64,000 bases of DNA from Leucosporidium creatinivorum (GCA_001600635.1 BCKL01000014.1:572202-636201), one strand, 5' to 3'. Counted from the first letter of the stretch, positions 9,887 to 20,800 are shown. The notes: generated by a model not told the origin, from the letters alone. Numbers and translations are program-made.

Positions 9887-11691
9887 CTACACGGCCCCCT
9901 TGGGTCTCAGCACGCTACCAAACATGACCTCCCTCTGATCTATCCCTCCCTCCTCCTCCCTCTCCCTCGCCGCCCATCTCGCCCATTCTCCCCAAGGCTC
10001 GGTGCCCCTCACGAACCTCGCCCTCGTCCAGGCGAACACAACCCCTCCAAATGACCACCAGAAGTAGTGTACGACTAAAGCCCAGAGGATGGACCATGTG
10101 GTCGTCCCATCGTCCAGCGGGTGCGGAGGAACGTCGGCCTCGGCGGGGAGGAGATGCAGCGAGGGAGTGCCGGAGAGCTGGAGGCCTCGTCGCATCATCA
10201 TGAGACGGAGTTGTCGGATTGGTTTGATAGCGGGAGGAAGGTTTGGAGGCGGTTCAAGCCCAGCGAAGACGGCGAGGAAGAGCTTGTCCTTGCTGGTCCA
10301 CCAGCGGCGTTCGGTTTTGCTTCCGAGAGCGAGAGCGAGGGGGATGGTGGGCAACACAAAGAGGTCGGAGAAGAAGAGGGGTGAAAGGTAGGTGATGGTG
10401 AGGGTCATTTGAGGGCTGAGAGCGGACGACGGGGAGATGATGATGGGAGAGCGAGTTCGGTCGGCGGGCTGGAGGACGACCTTGATCCTGAGATCCTGTG
10501 CCGAGAAGTCCGCTATCCTCCCCTCGAGGAAGGCCACCGTCCGCTCTCGCGCCAGCTTCTCGAAGCTCCCCTCTTCTTGCCACTGCACGCTGCCGTCTTT
10601 TCCATTCTTCTCGACGGGGTTGCTAATGTCCCGCGCTTCGCCCGTCTCGACGAAGGGGTCCGGTCGAGGAAAGACGTCTAGTCGACGACCGTAGTGGAGT
10701 AGCATTGCTTGGTAGAGGATGCGAGGAGTGGTGAGGAGGAGGGAGAAGGGCCAGCGGAGGAGAGCGCCGAGCAAGGAGGAGGACTGGAGAGGCGAGGAGG
10801 GGCCGGAGAGGGAGGCGAAGAGCTTCTTCTCGCCTTCGTGGGTGAGGGTAATGATCTTGAGGGCGAGTTCGGGGTTGGCAGGGAGGTGTAGAGAGGTATT
10901 GTCGCTGCGAAGGGGGTCGGAGAGCGAGACTCGGTAGAAGCCTGACCGGTCGTTGAAGGGCGAGACGTGGAAGGCGCGAGGGAAGGTCCATTGATGCTCG
11001 TAGCTGTGTGTACAAGGAGTTCAGCGAAGCATCGAGAGAGCGCGAGGTAGAGCGGCACTCACCCTACAGCCACCTTCTCATCCTCGGCCTCGCCGACCTT
11101 CAAGACGTAGAGATGCTTCTCTCCAAACGTGTTGGACACCTCCAGGACCACCACCTCGAGCTTCCTCCCAATCATCTCCTTCTCCGAGTAGCAGTAATGG
11201 ACCGTCAACGGATTGATGTCCTGCAACCCAACGAGCCCCGGCATCGTGACCGTATAGACCCTCCTCGCCTGCTCCTGCTTCACTCCCCTCTGCTCCAGAT
11301 GCCTCCACAGCTTCTCCCTAACCCCCTCTGTACCCTTCCCCGGCTCCAAGTACACCCTCGACCTCACAGCCGTCAGCCTCCAACTTCGCGGATTAAAGCC
11401 AAACAGTCGTCCCAGCTCGAGCTTGCCGCCTTCCAGCGCATCGAGGTCGAAGCCGAAGAATAGTACTGGGTAGGAGAAGACGTGCTTTGCTTCGATGGGG
11501 AGGTAGCGAGCGTGCGCTGTTCGGGCGCGGTAGAGGTGCGCGTGAATCGAGCTGCATGGCAGTGGGGGAGTGTTGTAGAGCGTGTGCAGTAGGAGGGAGA
11601 GGGCGATGAGGAGTGGTGGCAGAAAAATGTCGAGCCAGGTGACGCTGAAGGGCAGCAGGGGAGCTACGACGAGCGAATCGGTCGAGTTCAT
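9887..11691 (-). CDS. DUF1365 family membrane protein
   Basis: Two-exon gene. Start ATG at 11691 (MNSTDSLVVAPLLPFS), a single intron around 10985-11062, stop TAG at 9887-9889; just over 500 residues. Residues about 15-40 form a hydrophobic signal-anchor (TWLDIFLPPLLIALSLLLH). DUF1365 hallmarks follow: SIHAHLYRARTAHARYLP, VLFFGFDLDAL, NPRSWRLTAVRSRV, VGLQDINPLTVHYCYS and, in exon 2, WTFPRAFHVSPFNDRSGFYR. Near the C-terminus is a second hydrophobic stretch, ILWALVVHYFWWSFGGVVF. Bacterial DUF1365 proteins are often encoded beside FAD-dependent amine oxidases and cyclopropane fatty-acid synthases; no such partner is present here. The biochemical function is not established. Confidence 0.85.
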
Positions 11692-11964
11692 CCTGGCAGT
11701 GAGCCTGACGTCCCGAGGCTGCTGTGAATCGAAAGTTGGCGTGGCCTGTAGCCTATACAGCGGTGGCTTGATACACTGGACGAGTCGAGGTGAGGTGACG
11801 AGGTAAGTTGTGGAAGGAGGGAGAGCGGTCTCGCAGGTCGGAGCTCCACCTTCGCTCGAAATGAAGAAGTCAGGATCGCTCGCTTGTGCTCCAAAGTCTC
11901 GCTGAGATCAGCCCATACAGCGAACAAATCCTCTCCGAGCTCGTTACACTATCAAGCAAGTCCT

Positions 11965-14009
11965 CTACTTCTCGGCTCGCCTCTCCTTCTCCTTCTTCGC
12001 CTTCCTCCTCGCCTGCCTCTCCTCCTTGGTCTCGATGATGCCCGTATTCTGCTCCCTCTCTTTCCTCCTACGCTCCTTGCGCTCGTGATTCGTCTCGAGC
12101 TTGCCGTGGTGGAGGAACGTCTTGGTCGAGGTGGTCGAGGCAGCGGACTTAGGCAAGGCGGCGATGGGGGGCGTGTGAGTGGTTCTGAGAGGAATGGGGA
12201 GGTTCTGCTGGGTAATGGGAGTTAGTTATGGATATTCTCGAGAATAGAGAAGCCTCTCGACGCACCTTGATGGGCTCAGCAGCCATCTTGGTCTCCTTCC
12301 TTGGCTTGACCTTCTCGGCGCTCGACTCGATGGCGGTCTTGACTTGCTTCTGCTCCTTCTTCTCGAGCTTCTTTGGCTTCTCCTTCTGCTTCTCCTTGCC
12401 TTCGACTGAGTGAGCTTTGGCGACCGGATCAGCGACGACGGGAGGACGTCCGAGGCCGATGCGAGCAGCGCTGGCGGCGAGCTTGGGAACGGCAGCGGGC
12501 TTCTGCTGCGACGTAGGACGTCAGCTCGGCGCCCTCATTGCTTCAAAAGTCAAAGAGCTCACCTTGACCGGCTCAGCAACCTCCATCTCTTCTCCCTTGC
12601 CCTTCATCGCCCTCCACTCCTTCTTCAACCTCCTGCTCTCGGCGCGCTCCTCCTTGGTCTCCTCGACTCCCGTGCGCTGAGCTCGCTCCTTCCTCATCCG
12701 CTCCTTCCGCTCGGCTTTCGTCTCGGTCTTACCGTGGTGGGTTTCGGTGGAGGAGGATGCAGCGGAGGGCGAGGGAACGAGAGGGGAAGCGGCGGTGACG
12801 GGTTTGGGAGGGCGAGGAGAGCCAAGCTGTCGGTGTGAGGGACTTCGGTCAAGCTATGGCGAATAAGATAGTTGGTAGAGAGACTCACCTTCTTCGTTCC
12901 CTTGCTTGCGGTTGTCAACGAGCGAGATGGCGAAGGCTGACCTTGCTCGGACATGTCATCCACCGAAGCGGCGTCCTGTACCGAGACCACGAGCGACACA
13001 AGGTCAGCGGCTCCGAGATAATAATAAGACAAATGACTCACCTGTGCCTCATCGTTGGCAACGGGTGCAGCGACTCCAGCCGCCCCGCCATTGCGCTGAG
13101 AGTCATGGCCAAAATGAGCTCTCAGATCTCAGCCTTTCCAGGCGAAGAGATGCTTACCTTTGAACCTTCCTTGATCCTCTGCTTGAGTCCGATCAGCCCA
13201 CTCTCGAGAGACAGAGATGGCTGCAGAAGCGATGAAGGGAGAGCTATTAGCTCGTCACTACTTCATCGCCGAGACTGGTGAACTCACGAAGGCCGACATG
13301 CGAGCTGCGAGCTTTTTCCCCGGCGCTTCCGTCGTTTGTACGGCACATGTATGAGCAGGATCGATCTGGGTAAAGACGTATTTGCCGTCCTCCAAACGCT
13401 GGTTGAGCCTTAAGAAGAATGGGCAGGCGGCGTGACCGTTGATGCAGGAGAAGAAGCGACCTTCTTGAGCCGCTCGTCTAGAGCCCTTGCGGAGGTAGGA
13501 GGAGACATATCGACCTTCTTGACGCGAGCTGATGCGGAGCGCAGCCTCGAACAGGTGCATCTCTTTTCCTTCGCCGATGGCGTCGCCGACCTTGACCGCG
13601 AGCGGAGCTTTTGCCAGCTGTTGTGAGGGATAGATCAGCTCACTGGATTTCCAAAGTGTACTGACACTCACCGTCAACGGTCCCGAGCTCCCCACATGCA
13701 GCGGATGCCGCGATCCCTCCAGCTGATCCTTCTCACTTCGACGATGCGCCAACCCTCCTTCGAACTGGCGGGATTTACCATCTCCATGCGAGCGAGCGTG
13801 CGCCTGCACGAAGATCGTCCGATATAGAGTCGACTAGAGATCCCGCAACGGACTCGATGGAATGCGGCGCCGCGAGTTGGATCGTTGTTGAGCTCGATGC
13901 CTGCGAAGCCGGCTTTGAGCGCTGCGAGCTAGCAAGCGAGCAAGATGTCCTCCTTGGTTCTGTACACCGTTCCGACTTGCGGCCAGAGCTTGTCGATAGG
14001 CGCCGCCAT
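11965..14009 (-). pseudogene. Broken paralog of the WRKY/GCM1-like zinc-finger gene at 17132
   Basis: The frame from ATG 14009 (MAAPIDKLWPQVGTVYRTK) parallels the gene at 17132 (MAITDDQGWPQ...PSKED). The motif ILLAC-stop-LAALKAGF matches LLLTCELASARAGF, with TAG at 13929-13931 where the paralog has a Glu codon. Near 13740-13755 the homologous reading also shifts frame, unless a longer intron starts at an earlier GTGAGA. Downstream the reading is clean: a C-X6-C-X23-H-X-C finger (FFSCINGHAACPFF ... AHTC). Several short exons follow, ending in a Lys/Arg/Glu-rich tail that contains one module twice (HHGKTETKAERKER and HHGKLETNHERKER). The stop codon is TAG at 11965-11967. Because the 3' exons stay open, the gene may instead start at an internal Met, or the lesion may be a sequence error. 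Ambiguous bases lie about 100-170 bases upstream. Confidence 0.55.
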
Positions 14010-14962
14010 CGAGTCGAGCGTCGAAAACGAGAAGCGAGGGAGAGGAAGCCCTTAAGGCAAGAGAGGAGAGGCTCGAAAAAGTTGGAAGGAGGCTCAAGGA
14101 CGGACGACCTANGAGTGGGCAGTCGGAGATCTGGGGATGTAGGAGAGTAGGATCAGAGTCAGANGGTGCTCTACGAAGCGTTNGAGTGTCGATAGAGCCC
14201 TTTGAGAGCGGCAACCGAGCTCGACAGATCATCGCCGAGCTTCGAGAAGGGCGAGACGACTCTACAGAGCGAGCCGTGAGGCTCTGCATGAGCTCATAGC
14301 TCACTCGCCGCATTGTGCACATCCTTCGAAGCTTTCGATTGAGCCTCTTCGCGACTAGACGGCGCCGAGAAGCTTGACCACCTTGCTCCTCGCCGAAGCC
14401 ACTCGATCTCTCGCTTCTCACTTCACTCTCTGAACTCGCGCCAAACGGGTGGTAATAGTCGATTCCCGCCTAGCCACTAGCTAACAGGTACTGTTGGGCG
14501 ACTCGGAACCGAGACCGGGCGCCTGCTCCGTCGTCGAAGCGCGAGTTCGACCTCTCCAGCTCCCGAATAATCTCTTCACTTGTTGGCGTCCTCGAAGCTA
14601 CGTAGAGCAGATTGATGCCTGCTCACTTCCTAGCGCTAGGCGGAACGAAGCTCAGGCTCCGCCAGAGCAAGATCCGCCGAAAGGTTCCCATCGCCGAGCT
14701 GGCTTACTTCGGCGATCATGAACCCCAAAGCGAATGACAAGCAGCCGAACGATCGGAATCCTCGCTCTCCTCACTTCGACGCCCGAGTAGATCCTGATGC
14801 AAACAACCCCGCAGCGTTTCAACCCCCAACCCTTCACCTCCGCTACTAGAAACCTGTCCAATGCCAAGGGTGGTTGGGTATGGACGAAGGGACAAGTCCC
14901 GTGAAAGAAGAGGAGGGAGAGTCGAGAGGCCGTCGAGCGGCGAGATGGGGTGGTCGAGACGC
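14010..14962. other. Intergenic with ambiguous bases
   Basis: 953 bases between the broken zinc-finger gene and the end of RPS8. Three N bases (14112, 14164, 14183) show that the assembly or consensus is uncertain here. An open minus-strand frame across the Ns has no family resemblance and is not called. No tRNA or repeat was recognised. Confidence 0.4.
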
Positions 14963-15937
14963 TTAGGCGGCGTGCTTGGCCTTTCCGGCGCGGAGCCTAG
15001 TGGGGGTTGAAGTCGAGGGTCAGCAACGCCAATCTAGCACACTTCTCCCATACAGAGCAGCTCCTGCTCCCTCTAATAGCCGACTGCTCCCTGCTCCCGA
15101 GATGAGTAAGGCAAGCTCACCTGCGAAGGTAGAACTCGAGCTCCTTGCCCTCAAGAACGTAACCATCGGCGCGTCCACTCTGTCCCGGCCTGGAAGAGAT
15201 GGAAGCGTAGAGACGACCAGCCTGGAACTGGGACTCGAGGAGAGGGTCGATCTTGGCCTCCCTCTGACGCTCGGCGATGGTGCGCTTGACGTGGGCGGAC
15301 TGGGTCTTCTCGGCCTCCTCGGTAACCTCCTTGGCCTGTTCGTGGTGTAGGGGCATAGGTCAGCTCTCCCGTGCTATCAATCGGCCCAAAGACTCCATCT
15401 CGACTGCTCGCCGAACGCATAGCTCGGCGCTCCCCAACTCGGCCGCCGAACCCCAGAGGAAGCTGCAACTCACGCGGACACCCTTCTTGGTTACGGGCTG
15501 AGCGTAGTGGGCCTCGTACCACTGACGGAAGGGGGCAGCGTCGATCTGGACGATGCACGACTTGACAATGGTGTTGGTGCGGACGAGCTCGTTGTTGGAG
15601 GCGTTGTAAACGACACCGATGATGCGGGTCTTGCGGGTGGTGTGCTCGGATCCCCAGGCGAAGTTGCCAGACTCGAGACGGAGGGCGCGGTGCTTGAGGT
15701 TTCCTCCACGAGTACGAACGGGGTGGATACGCTTAGCTCCAAGCTTGGTCATAGCGGGCTGACGACCGAGCTCGAACTTTCTCTTCTTGCGGTACTGAGC
15801 ACGTTGAGCTCCCTGTTGATAACATGGGGTCAGCCCTCAGCCCTCTGCGAGATTGCGGGCAGAGGTTCCCCCTCCCGGCTTGATTCCCAACTCACAGTCT
15901 CCGAGCGCTTGTGGCGCGAATCCCTAGTGATTCCCAT
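14963..15937 (-). CDS. RPS8: 40S ribosomal protein S8 (eS8)
   Basis: Structural protein of the small ribosomal subunit. Start ATG at 15937 ([13 protein letters not shown]). The gene runs through a first intron into [17 protein letters not shown] and [17 protein letters not shown], then [18 protein letters not shown] and [20 protein letters not shown]. The next exon has [12 protein letters not shown] and the [19 protein letters not shown] motif. A small last exon ends RAGKAKHAA, with TAA at 14963-14965. Three or four introns, as is common for ribosomal genes in intron-rich basidiomycetes. Length (about 200 residues) and sequence match the family throughout. Its upstream flank (16046 onward) is duplicated in inverted orientation at 20161-20800. 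Confidence 0.96.
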
Positions 15938-16045
15938 GGTGCTGTTTCGTGGGTGAAGTGTAGCGAGGTGTGGGAGGAGGCAGAGAGGCGGGAGGAGGGA
16001 GCAATTCAAGGTCGAGGCGAAAAGTTCGTTACGACGGCGTTTCAG

Positions 16046-16738
16046 AGGACGGCGAGTTGTAGGGAGGTGTTGGGGTGGGTTGAAGGGATGGTAAACAGTC
16101 AGTACACGGTCTCCAAGCAGGCAGATTACGGCGAGACGGGCTGACAAGAGCGAACGCGGAAAGCAAGAGGTTGGCTCAGCGAGCAAGACCAAGTCCTCGC
16201 TCCCGCCCTCGCAAAAGAGAGGGGCCTACTTGGTCGATTCGAGGGCAGAAGTGCAGTCAGTTCGGTTTCCGAGTACTCGATTCGGATTCGCAACGGGAGG
16301 CAAGTCAGGACCCGCTACTCTGCACCTTGATAGCTCTCGGGCTGGCGGAGCTCGGCGCAAGCAGCTGGCGGCGCAGGAAGGAGCTGTAGTGCAGTAGGCG
16401 CCTCATAGGAGCGACTGGAGGTCTAGTCTACACGCTGGAGCATCTCGGTGCATCCCCTGCCATTCAAGCGCCCGACGAGACTCGCTAGAAGCAGGCCCTC
16501 CACTGGCAGCTACTCGGCGCAGGGAGCTGAGTAGCTCAGAGTCCTGAGAGAGTTCTACAGATGGATCCCGGGGGGGGGGGGGGGTTGACCATCTCAAAGT
16601 CACGCTAGAGCCTACACACTTACACTCGACCGCATTGAGAGCGCAGGAAGAGTGAGGGAGAAGGCGAAACGACTCGGTCGGCGACGATGAGCTGCTAAAG
16701 CGCTTCTGTAGCAGACCACAGCAAGCGAGATGAAGCTT
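16046..16738 (+). repeat. Inverted repeat, left arm
   Basis: This segment reappears reverse-complemented at 20161-20800. The outer boundary is sharp: similarity begins at gaggacggcg (16046). The first 380 or so bases look identical by eye, including a shared 72-codon open frame (16171-16389) that I regard as non-coding. Similarity then declines, with substitutions and two insertions in this arm (around 16491-16520 and 16640-16675), and fades near 16738. The arm covers the upstream flank of RPS8. It may therefore contain duplicated promoter sequence. Confidence 0.9.
16570..16584 (+). repeat. 15-base poly-G tract
   Basis: A run of 15 G bases within the left inverted-repeat arm. The matching place in the right arm has only a short G run, so the tract has expanded here or is a sequencing length error. 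Confidence 0.85.
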
Positions 16739-17131
16739 GAGCACTTTTGCTTTCCACTCAATGACACTGTTCACTCTTGACAGCCCTACTCTTGCGCCCA
16801 GAAAGGCGCGCGATCAGCTCCAGCCTCGCTTGCCTTTCTGCCACTCGCTGCTCCTCGCCTGTTGCGTCTCGTCGCGCTTCCTTGACTCGCGCTCTCGCAG
16901 AACAGCATCTGCACTACTCTCTCGATATACAGCGCCTCTTCCTCTGTACCAGGTAAGCTCGTCGAGTCGCTGCCGCTGTCCGAGGAGATGGAGGGCGCGT
17001 GCGAGCTGAGCGGTGCAGTCGAAGAGGCTGTTGATGGATGGGAGGCGAGAGCAGGAGCAGTGTAGAAGCAGCTACATCTTCGCCAGAATCCTACAGAGCT
17101 GACCCTTCCTCGCCCCTCTCACCAGCTCACG

Positions 17132-18510
17132 ATGGCCATCACCGACGATCAAGGCTGGCCTCAGCTCCACTCCCGCTTCCCCAGCAAGGAGGACCTCCTC
17201 CTCACTTGCGAGCTCGCCTCCGCTCGCGCTGGCTTCTCCAACCTCAACGTCGCCTCCACCGCGAGAGCAGGCAATATCAGGTGCTCCGTAACGAGTCCAG
17301 CGCAAGCGCCGGGAGGGAAGAAGGTCAGCTGCAACCACATCTTGGTGGGGTTCAAGGTAGCCGATGGAGGGAAGGAAGTGGAGGTTAGTGAGGTGCAGAG
17401 CGACATGTTCAAGGCTTCGGCGCATGGGCCGGCGCACAAGGATCTCTCGGTGCAGCTCGTGAGTTCTCCCTTGTCGGTCGGAGCTGGAAGCGAGGGCTGC
17501 ATCATGCTTCACTACAGTCTCTCGACTCGCCCGACTTCACCGTCAAGCAAGGCATGCGCGTCGCCGGCTTCATGAGCGTCCATCTCCTCGAAGGGTGCCT
17601 CCGAGCGGCCGCTCGCAAGGAAAACCACTACCTCAAGCGCAACATGACCAACACCAAGGATTCCACCATGACCATCTCGTTCAACTGCGCGAAGGGGACG
17701 GCCAAGTGCAAGTTCGCCGTCAAGCTCTGCAGTGAGCCGAAGGGGGCGCCAGCCAACGACGAGGACGAGGAGGAAGAGGTCAACTTCAGGATTCTCGGCA
17801 TCGTCGCCAAGCACACCTGTCCGGCCGATGCGGAGCCCATGAGCACGAAGCTCAACAAGATTCTCGACGCCTGGGTGAGTTTCGGTGTTCGGCGATGAGT
17901 CTTGGACGCCCGCTGACTCTGTACGCTACGAGCCTAACAGCCCAAGATCACGCTCGGACCTCAAACCGGCGCTCCCAAGCCTCTCAAGCGTCCCGGACCT
18001 TCCAGTGTCGCCTACGTCGAGTCGTCGAGCGATGAGGATGAGGCGAGCTTTTCATCCACGGTGCCGGATCCTTCATCGGCTAACTTTGCTTCCCCTCCTC
18101 GCCCCACAAAAGAATGGCGACCTTCAGATCGACCCTGCTTTGCGCGACGAGGTCGAGGAAGACCAGCTCGAGGAGGATGATGGAGGCAAGGTGCGCCGAG
18201 CTTTCTCGAAGCCTCAACGCCGCCGACGCTGACGCTCACTGCTGTTCCTCCCGAATTGCTGCGCCCAATGCTACAGAACGACCCAAACTCCCACACCGTC
18301 CAAGGCGACATTCTCGTGCACTCGGACGAAGCTCCCATCGGCGACGAGCAGGCCGACTCCGGACCCGCGAGGAAGAAGGCCAAGTGGAGCCCTTCGGTCG
18401 AGGTCGAGGTCAAGAGCGAGGGCGAGACTGAGGATCAGAAGAAGCGCAGGGAGAAGAACGAGAAAAAGGCGGCCAAGAAAGCGGCGAAGATGGCTGAGCA
18501 GGCCGCTTGA
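17132..18510 (+). CDS. WRKY/GCM1-like (FAR1-type) zinc-finger protein, uncharacterised
   Basis: Five exons, joined in phase at VQL|SLDS, DAW|PKIT, SST|IDPA and GGK|NDPN; about 360 residues. Two similar domains occur in tandem, each opening with a helix (PSKEDLLLTCELASARAGF and MSVHLLEGCLRAAARKENHY). The second contains CAKGTAKC and, 34 residues later, HTC: a C-X6-C-X34-H-X-C zinc-binding pattern like the WRKY-GCM1/FLYWCH/FAR1 fold of MULE transposases and their domesticated relatives. An acidic segment and a Lys-rich C-terminus (KKRREKNEKKAAKKAAKMA) follow, probably a nuclear signal. DNA binding in the nucleus is inferred. A diverged, apparently broken copy lies at 11965-14009. The 393 bases upstream (16739-17131) hold its promoter and nothing else I can see. 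Confidence 0.75.
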
Positions 18511-18814
18511 GTTGCGCCGAAGCTGGGAGGAAAGATGGAGGATGAGTCGATAGCTTGTTTGCCTGCGTAGTACCTTGTTCTTGTACATCTTCGCCGCTTT
18601 GCCATACTCCGTCCTCAGTTCGCTGCGAGCTGTCCTGGCTGCTTGCTCGCTCGTCTCGGCTCGTCTGCTCTGGTTCGCGGGACGCTGGACGCATGGAATT
18701 TGGGTAAAGCTCCTCCAGCTGAATTACTCGCCAAAAAGGTGTATTCTACCCTATTGACAGAGCTCGACGACCGATGGGTAGTGTGGTGACAAAACGAAGG
18801 GGAACGACGCGTCT
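18511..18814. other. Convergent 3' intergenic spacer
   Basis: 304 bases between the 3' ends of the zinc-finger gene and RPS29. They must contain both polyadenylation regions. No other signal is seen. Confidence 0.4.
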
Positions 18815-19487
18815 TTAACGGTTCTGTGAGGAGCGAGATGGGTCAGCTAATTGCTCCATTCGACTAGGGGTGCGCAACGTACCTTGGTGAATCCAACGGC
18901 GTCGGACTGAGCGAGAGATGAGAAGGGGAGGAGGGCGATAGGTCAGCTCCCGCACGCGCAGAGATCGCCGAACGAGGCGACTCACCCTCTCGCGGAAGCA
19001 CTGACGGCACATGTTGATGCCGTACTTGCGGATGAGACCGGCGGGGTGGGTGCACACGCGGCTGTTGAGGAGTAGGGAGGGAGGGAGGAGAGTGGTAAGG
19101 TTAGCGCGAATTCGGAGGGAGTGGGGCTGGTGCGCAGGGTCGTAGCTCCGCCAAGCTGGTGTAACTGATGCCGTACAGCTGAGCCAGGCATCTGCTGCTC
19201 CGTTGCATCGAGATGCGAGCCGCGCAGCGCACTCCGCGCTGGCCTGGTCCCGTTCCGCCGAAGGACAGCGGTTCCCCCTGCAGCAGAGTCGAGCGGCTTG
19301 TCCGAACCATTCCCTCGTTCCCTGAGCAGCATAATGCACCCGTTCCGCATGCTCTCCTGCCCGTACGCGACCATAATCTCCGCATCTTCGTCGGGCGCGC
19401 TCGAGTCGAAGGCGAGTCGACTCACCAGCCACGCGAGCCCTTTCCGTACTTTCGGGGGCGGGAGAACCAGATAGCCTCGTGGGTCAT
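18815..19487 (-). CDS. RPS29: 40S ribosomal protein S29 (uS14)
   Basis: Small zinc-binding ribosomal protein of about 56 residues. Start ATG at 19487 ([20 protein letters not shown]). A first intron splits the first zinc cysteine codon (TG|C). The next exon gives [19 protein letters not shown] and RQCFRER, so the four ligands of C-X2-C...C-X2-C are complete. A 24-base exon encodes SDAVGFTK, and the final coding exon is only 9 bases (Asn-Arg-stop, 18823-18815). Four exons in all. It is enclosed, together with the neighbouring zinc-finger gene, by the inverted repeat. Confidence 0.95.
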
Positions 19488-20160
19488 TTTGCTGGAAGGA
19501 GTGGTGGACTGAGAGAGGTGAGAAGGGGAGGAGCGGGCGGATTCGAGAGCGGGCGAAGTTGGGAAGGGGAGCGGACGTCGAACCAAGGTGCAGAGGGGAG
19601 GAGAGAAAATTCGGTCAGCATTTCGCCCTCCTGTAGCACAGTTTCCTGCTCCCTGCACCCCTTCCAACGCCTGTAATACGCCCGCCCAATCGCTCCTCGA
19701 GCAAACTCTGCTCCTCTGGCGCTCAGGCTCAGCGGGCGAGACTGGTGTTGGTGTACAGGGTGTTGGTGCGGGTGTCGGGGAGGTGTAGGGTGCTGTATGT
19801 AGGCGCAAGGAGTTACCTTGGTGGGGCACGAAGTAGACGGATCTCAAGCCTTGGTCGGCACTTCGACCTGCCTCTGAGCGGGCAGCGAAATCTCCCTAAG
19901 TCCGCAGCATTAGTCGATTACTAGTCGAACAAAAGCCGCTGGAGTTGAGTCGTGTTAGGCTTGTGGTGGGGTACAGACCTCGGATTGGCATTAGATGAAC
20001 GATGTTCTGCATTACCCGCCGAGCACACCATCACAATCAACTTAACGCCGACACCTCGGGCCCTTCGGCGATGGCTCGAACTGGGCGAAGCACAGCGATG
20101 AGAGACCAGGCGATTTGTAGAGAGTGCGAGAGCTCGTCGAGTCGTAGGATCAGACGTGGC
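19488..20160. promoter_or_regulatory. RPS29 upstream region
   Basis: 673 bases from the RPS29 start codon to the right inverted-repeat arm. It should hold the RPS29 promoter and 5' leader. A leader intron is possible (donor/acceptor-like pairs occur around 19620-19860), but I cannot fix one. No coding feature is supported. Confidence 0.4.
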
Positions 20161-20800
20161 AAGCTTCGTCCGGGTTGATCCAGTCTGCTACAGAAGCACT
20201 CTAGCAGCTCACCGTCGCGCTGAGCCGTCTCAGCGCGGTGGAGTGTAGGTGTGTAGGCTCTAGAGTGACTTTAAGATGGTCGACACTCCCCCCTAGATCC
20301 ATCTGTAGAGCTCTCTCAGAACTGTAAGCTACTCATTTCCCTGCGCCGAGCAGCTTCTAGCGAGTCTCGTCGGGCGCTTGAATGGCAGGGGATGCACCGA
20401 GATGCTCCAGCGTGTATACTAGACCTCCAGTCGCTCCTATGAGGCGCCTACTGCACTACAGCTCCTTCCTGCGCCGCCAGCTGCTTGCGCCGAGCTCCGC
20501 CAGCCCGAGAGCTATCAAGGTGCAGAGTAGCGGGTCCTGACTTGCCTCCCGTTGCGAATCCGAATCGAGTACTCGGAAACCGAACTGACTGCACTTCTGC
20601 CCTCGAATCGACCAAGTAGGCCCCTCTCTTTTGCGAGGGCGGGAGCGAGGACTTGGTCTTGCTCGCTGAGCCAACCTCTTGCTTTCCGCGTTCGCTCTTG
20701 TCAGCCCGTCTCGCCGTAATCTGCCTGCTTGGAGACCGTGTACTGACTGTTTACCATCCCTTCAACCCACCCCAACACCTCCCTACAACTCGCCGTCCTC
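20161..20800 (-). repeat. Inverted repeat, right arm
   Basis: Reverse-complement copy of 16046-16738. The outer end is sharp at 20800 (cgccgtcctc). The outer 380 or so bases match the left arm apparently exactly. The inner part, toward 20161, carries substitutions and lacks two short segments found in the left arm. The 336 bases after it (20801-21136) separate it from the 3' end of the permease gene and hold nothing I recognise. Confidence 0.9.

Noticed and set aside
13834-14421. Long minus-strand frame across the ambiguous bases
   Set aside because: It crosses three N positions, overlaps the 5' part of the broken zinc-finger paralog in another frame, and has no motif.
14490-14720. Possible tRNA-like fragment (ggttcga-like words)
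   Set aside because: No cloverleaf with paired acceptor, D and anticodon stems could be drawn.
16171-16389. 72-codon frame identical in both inverted-repeat arms
   Set aside because: The identity is explained by the near-perfect duplication of the DNA. Low-complexity composition and no codon-level evidence of selection.
16570-16584. Poly-G tract as a telomere or G-quadruplex regulatory element
   Set aside because: A single homopolymer without repeated spaced G runs, absent at full length in the other arm; better explained by slippage or sequencing error.
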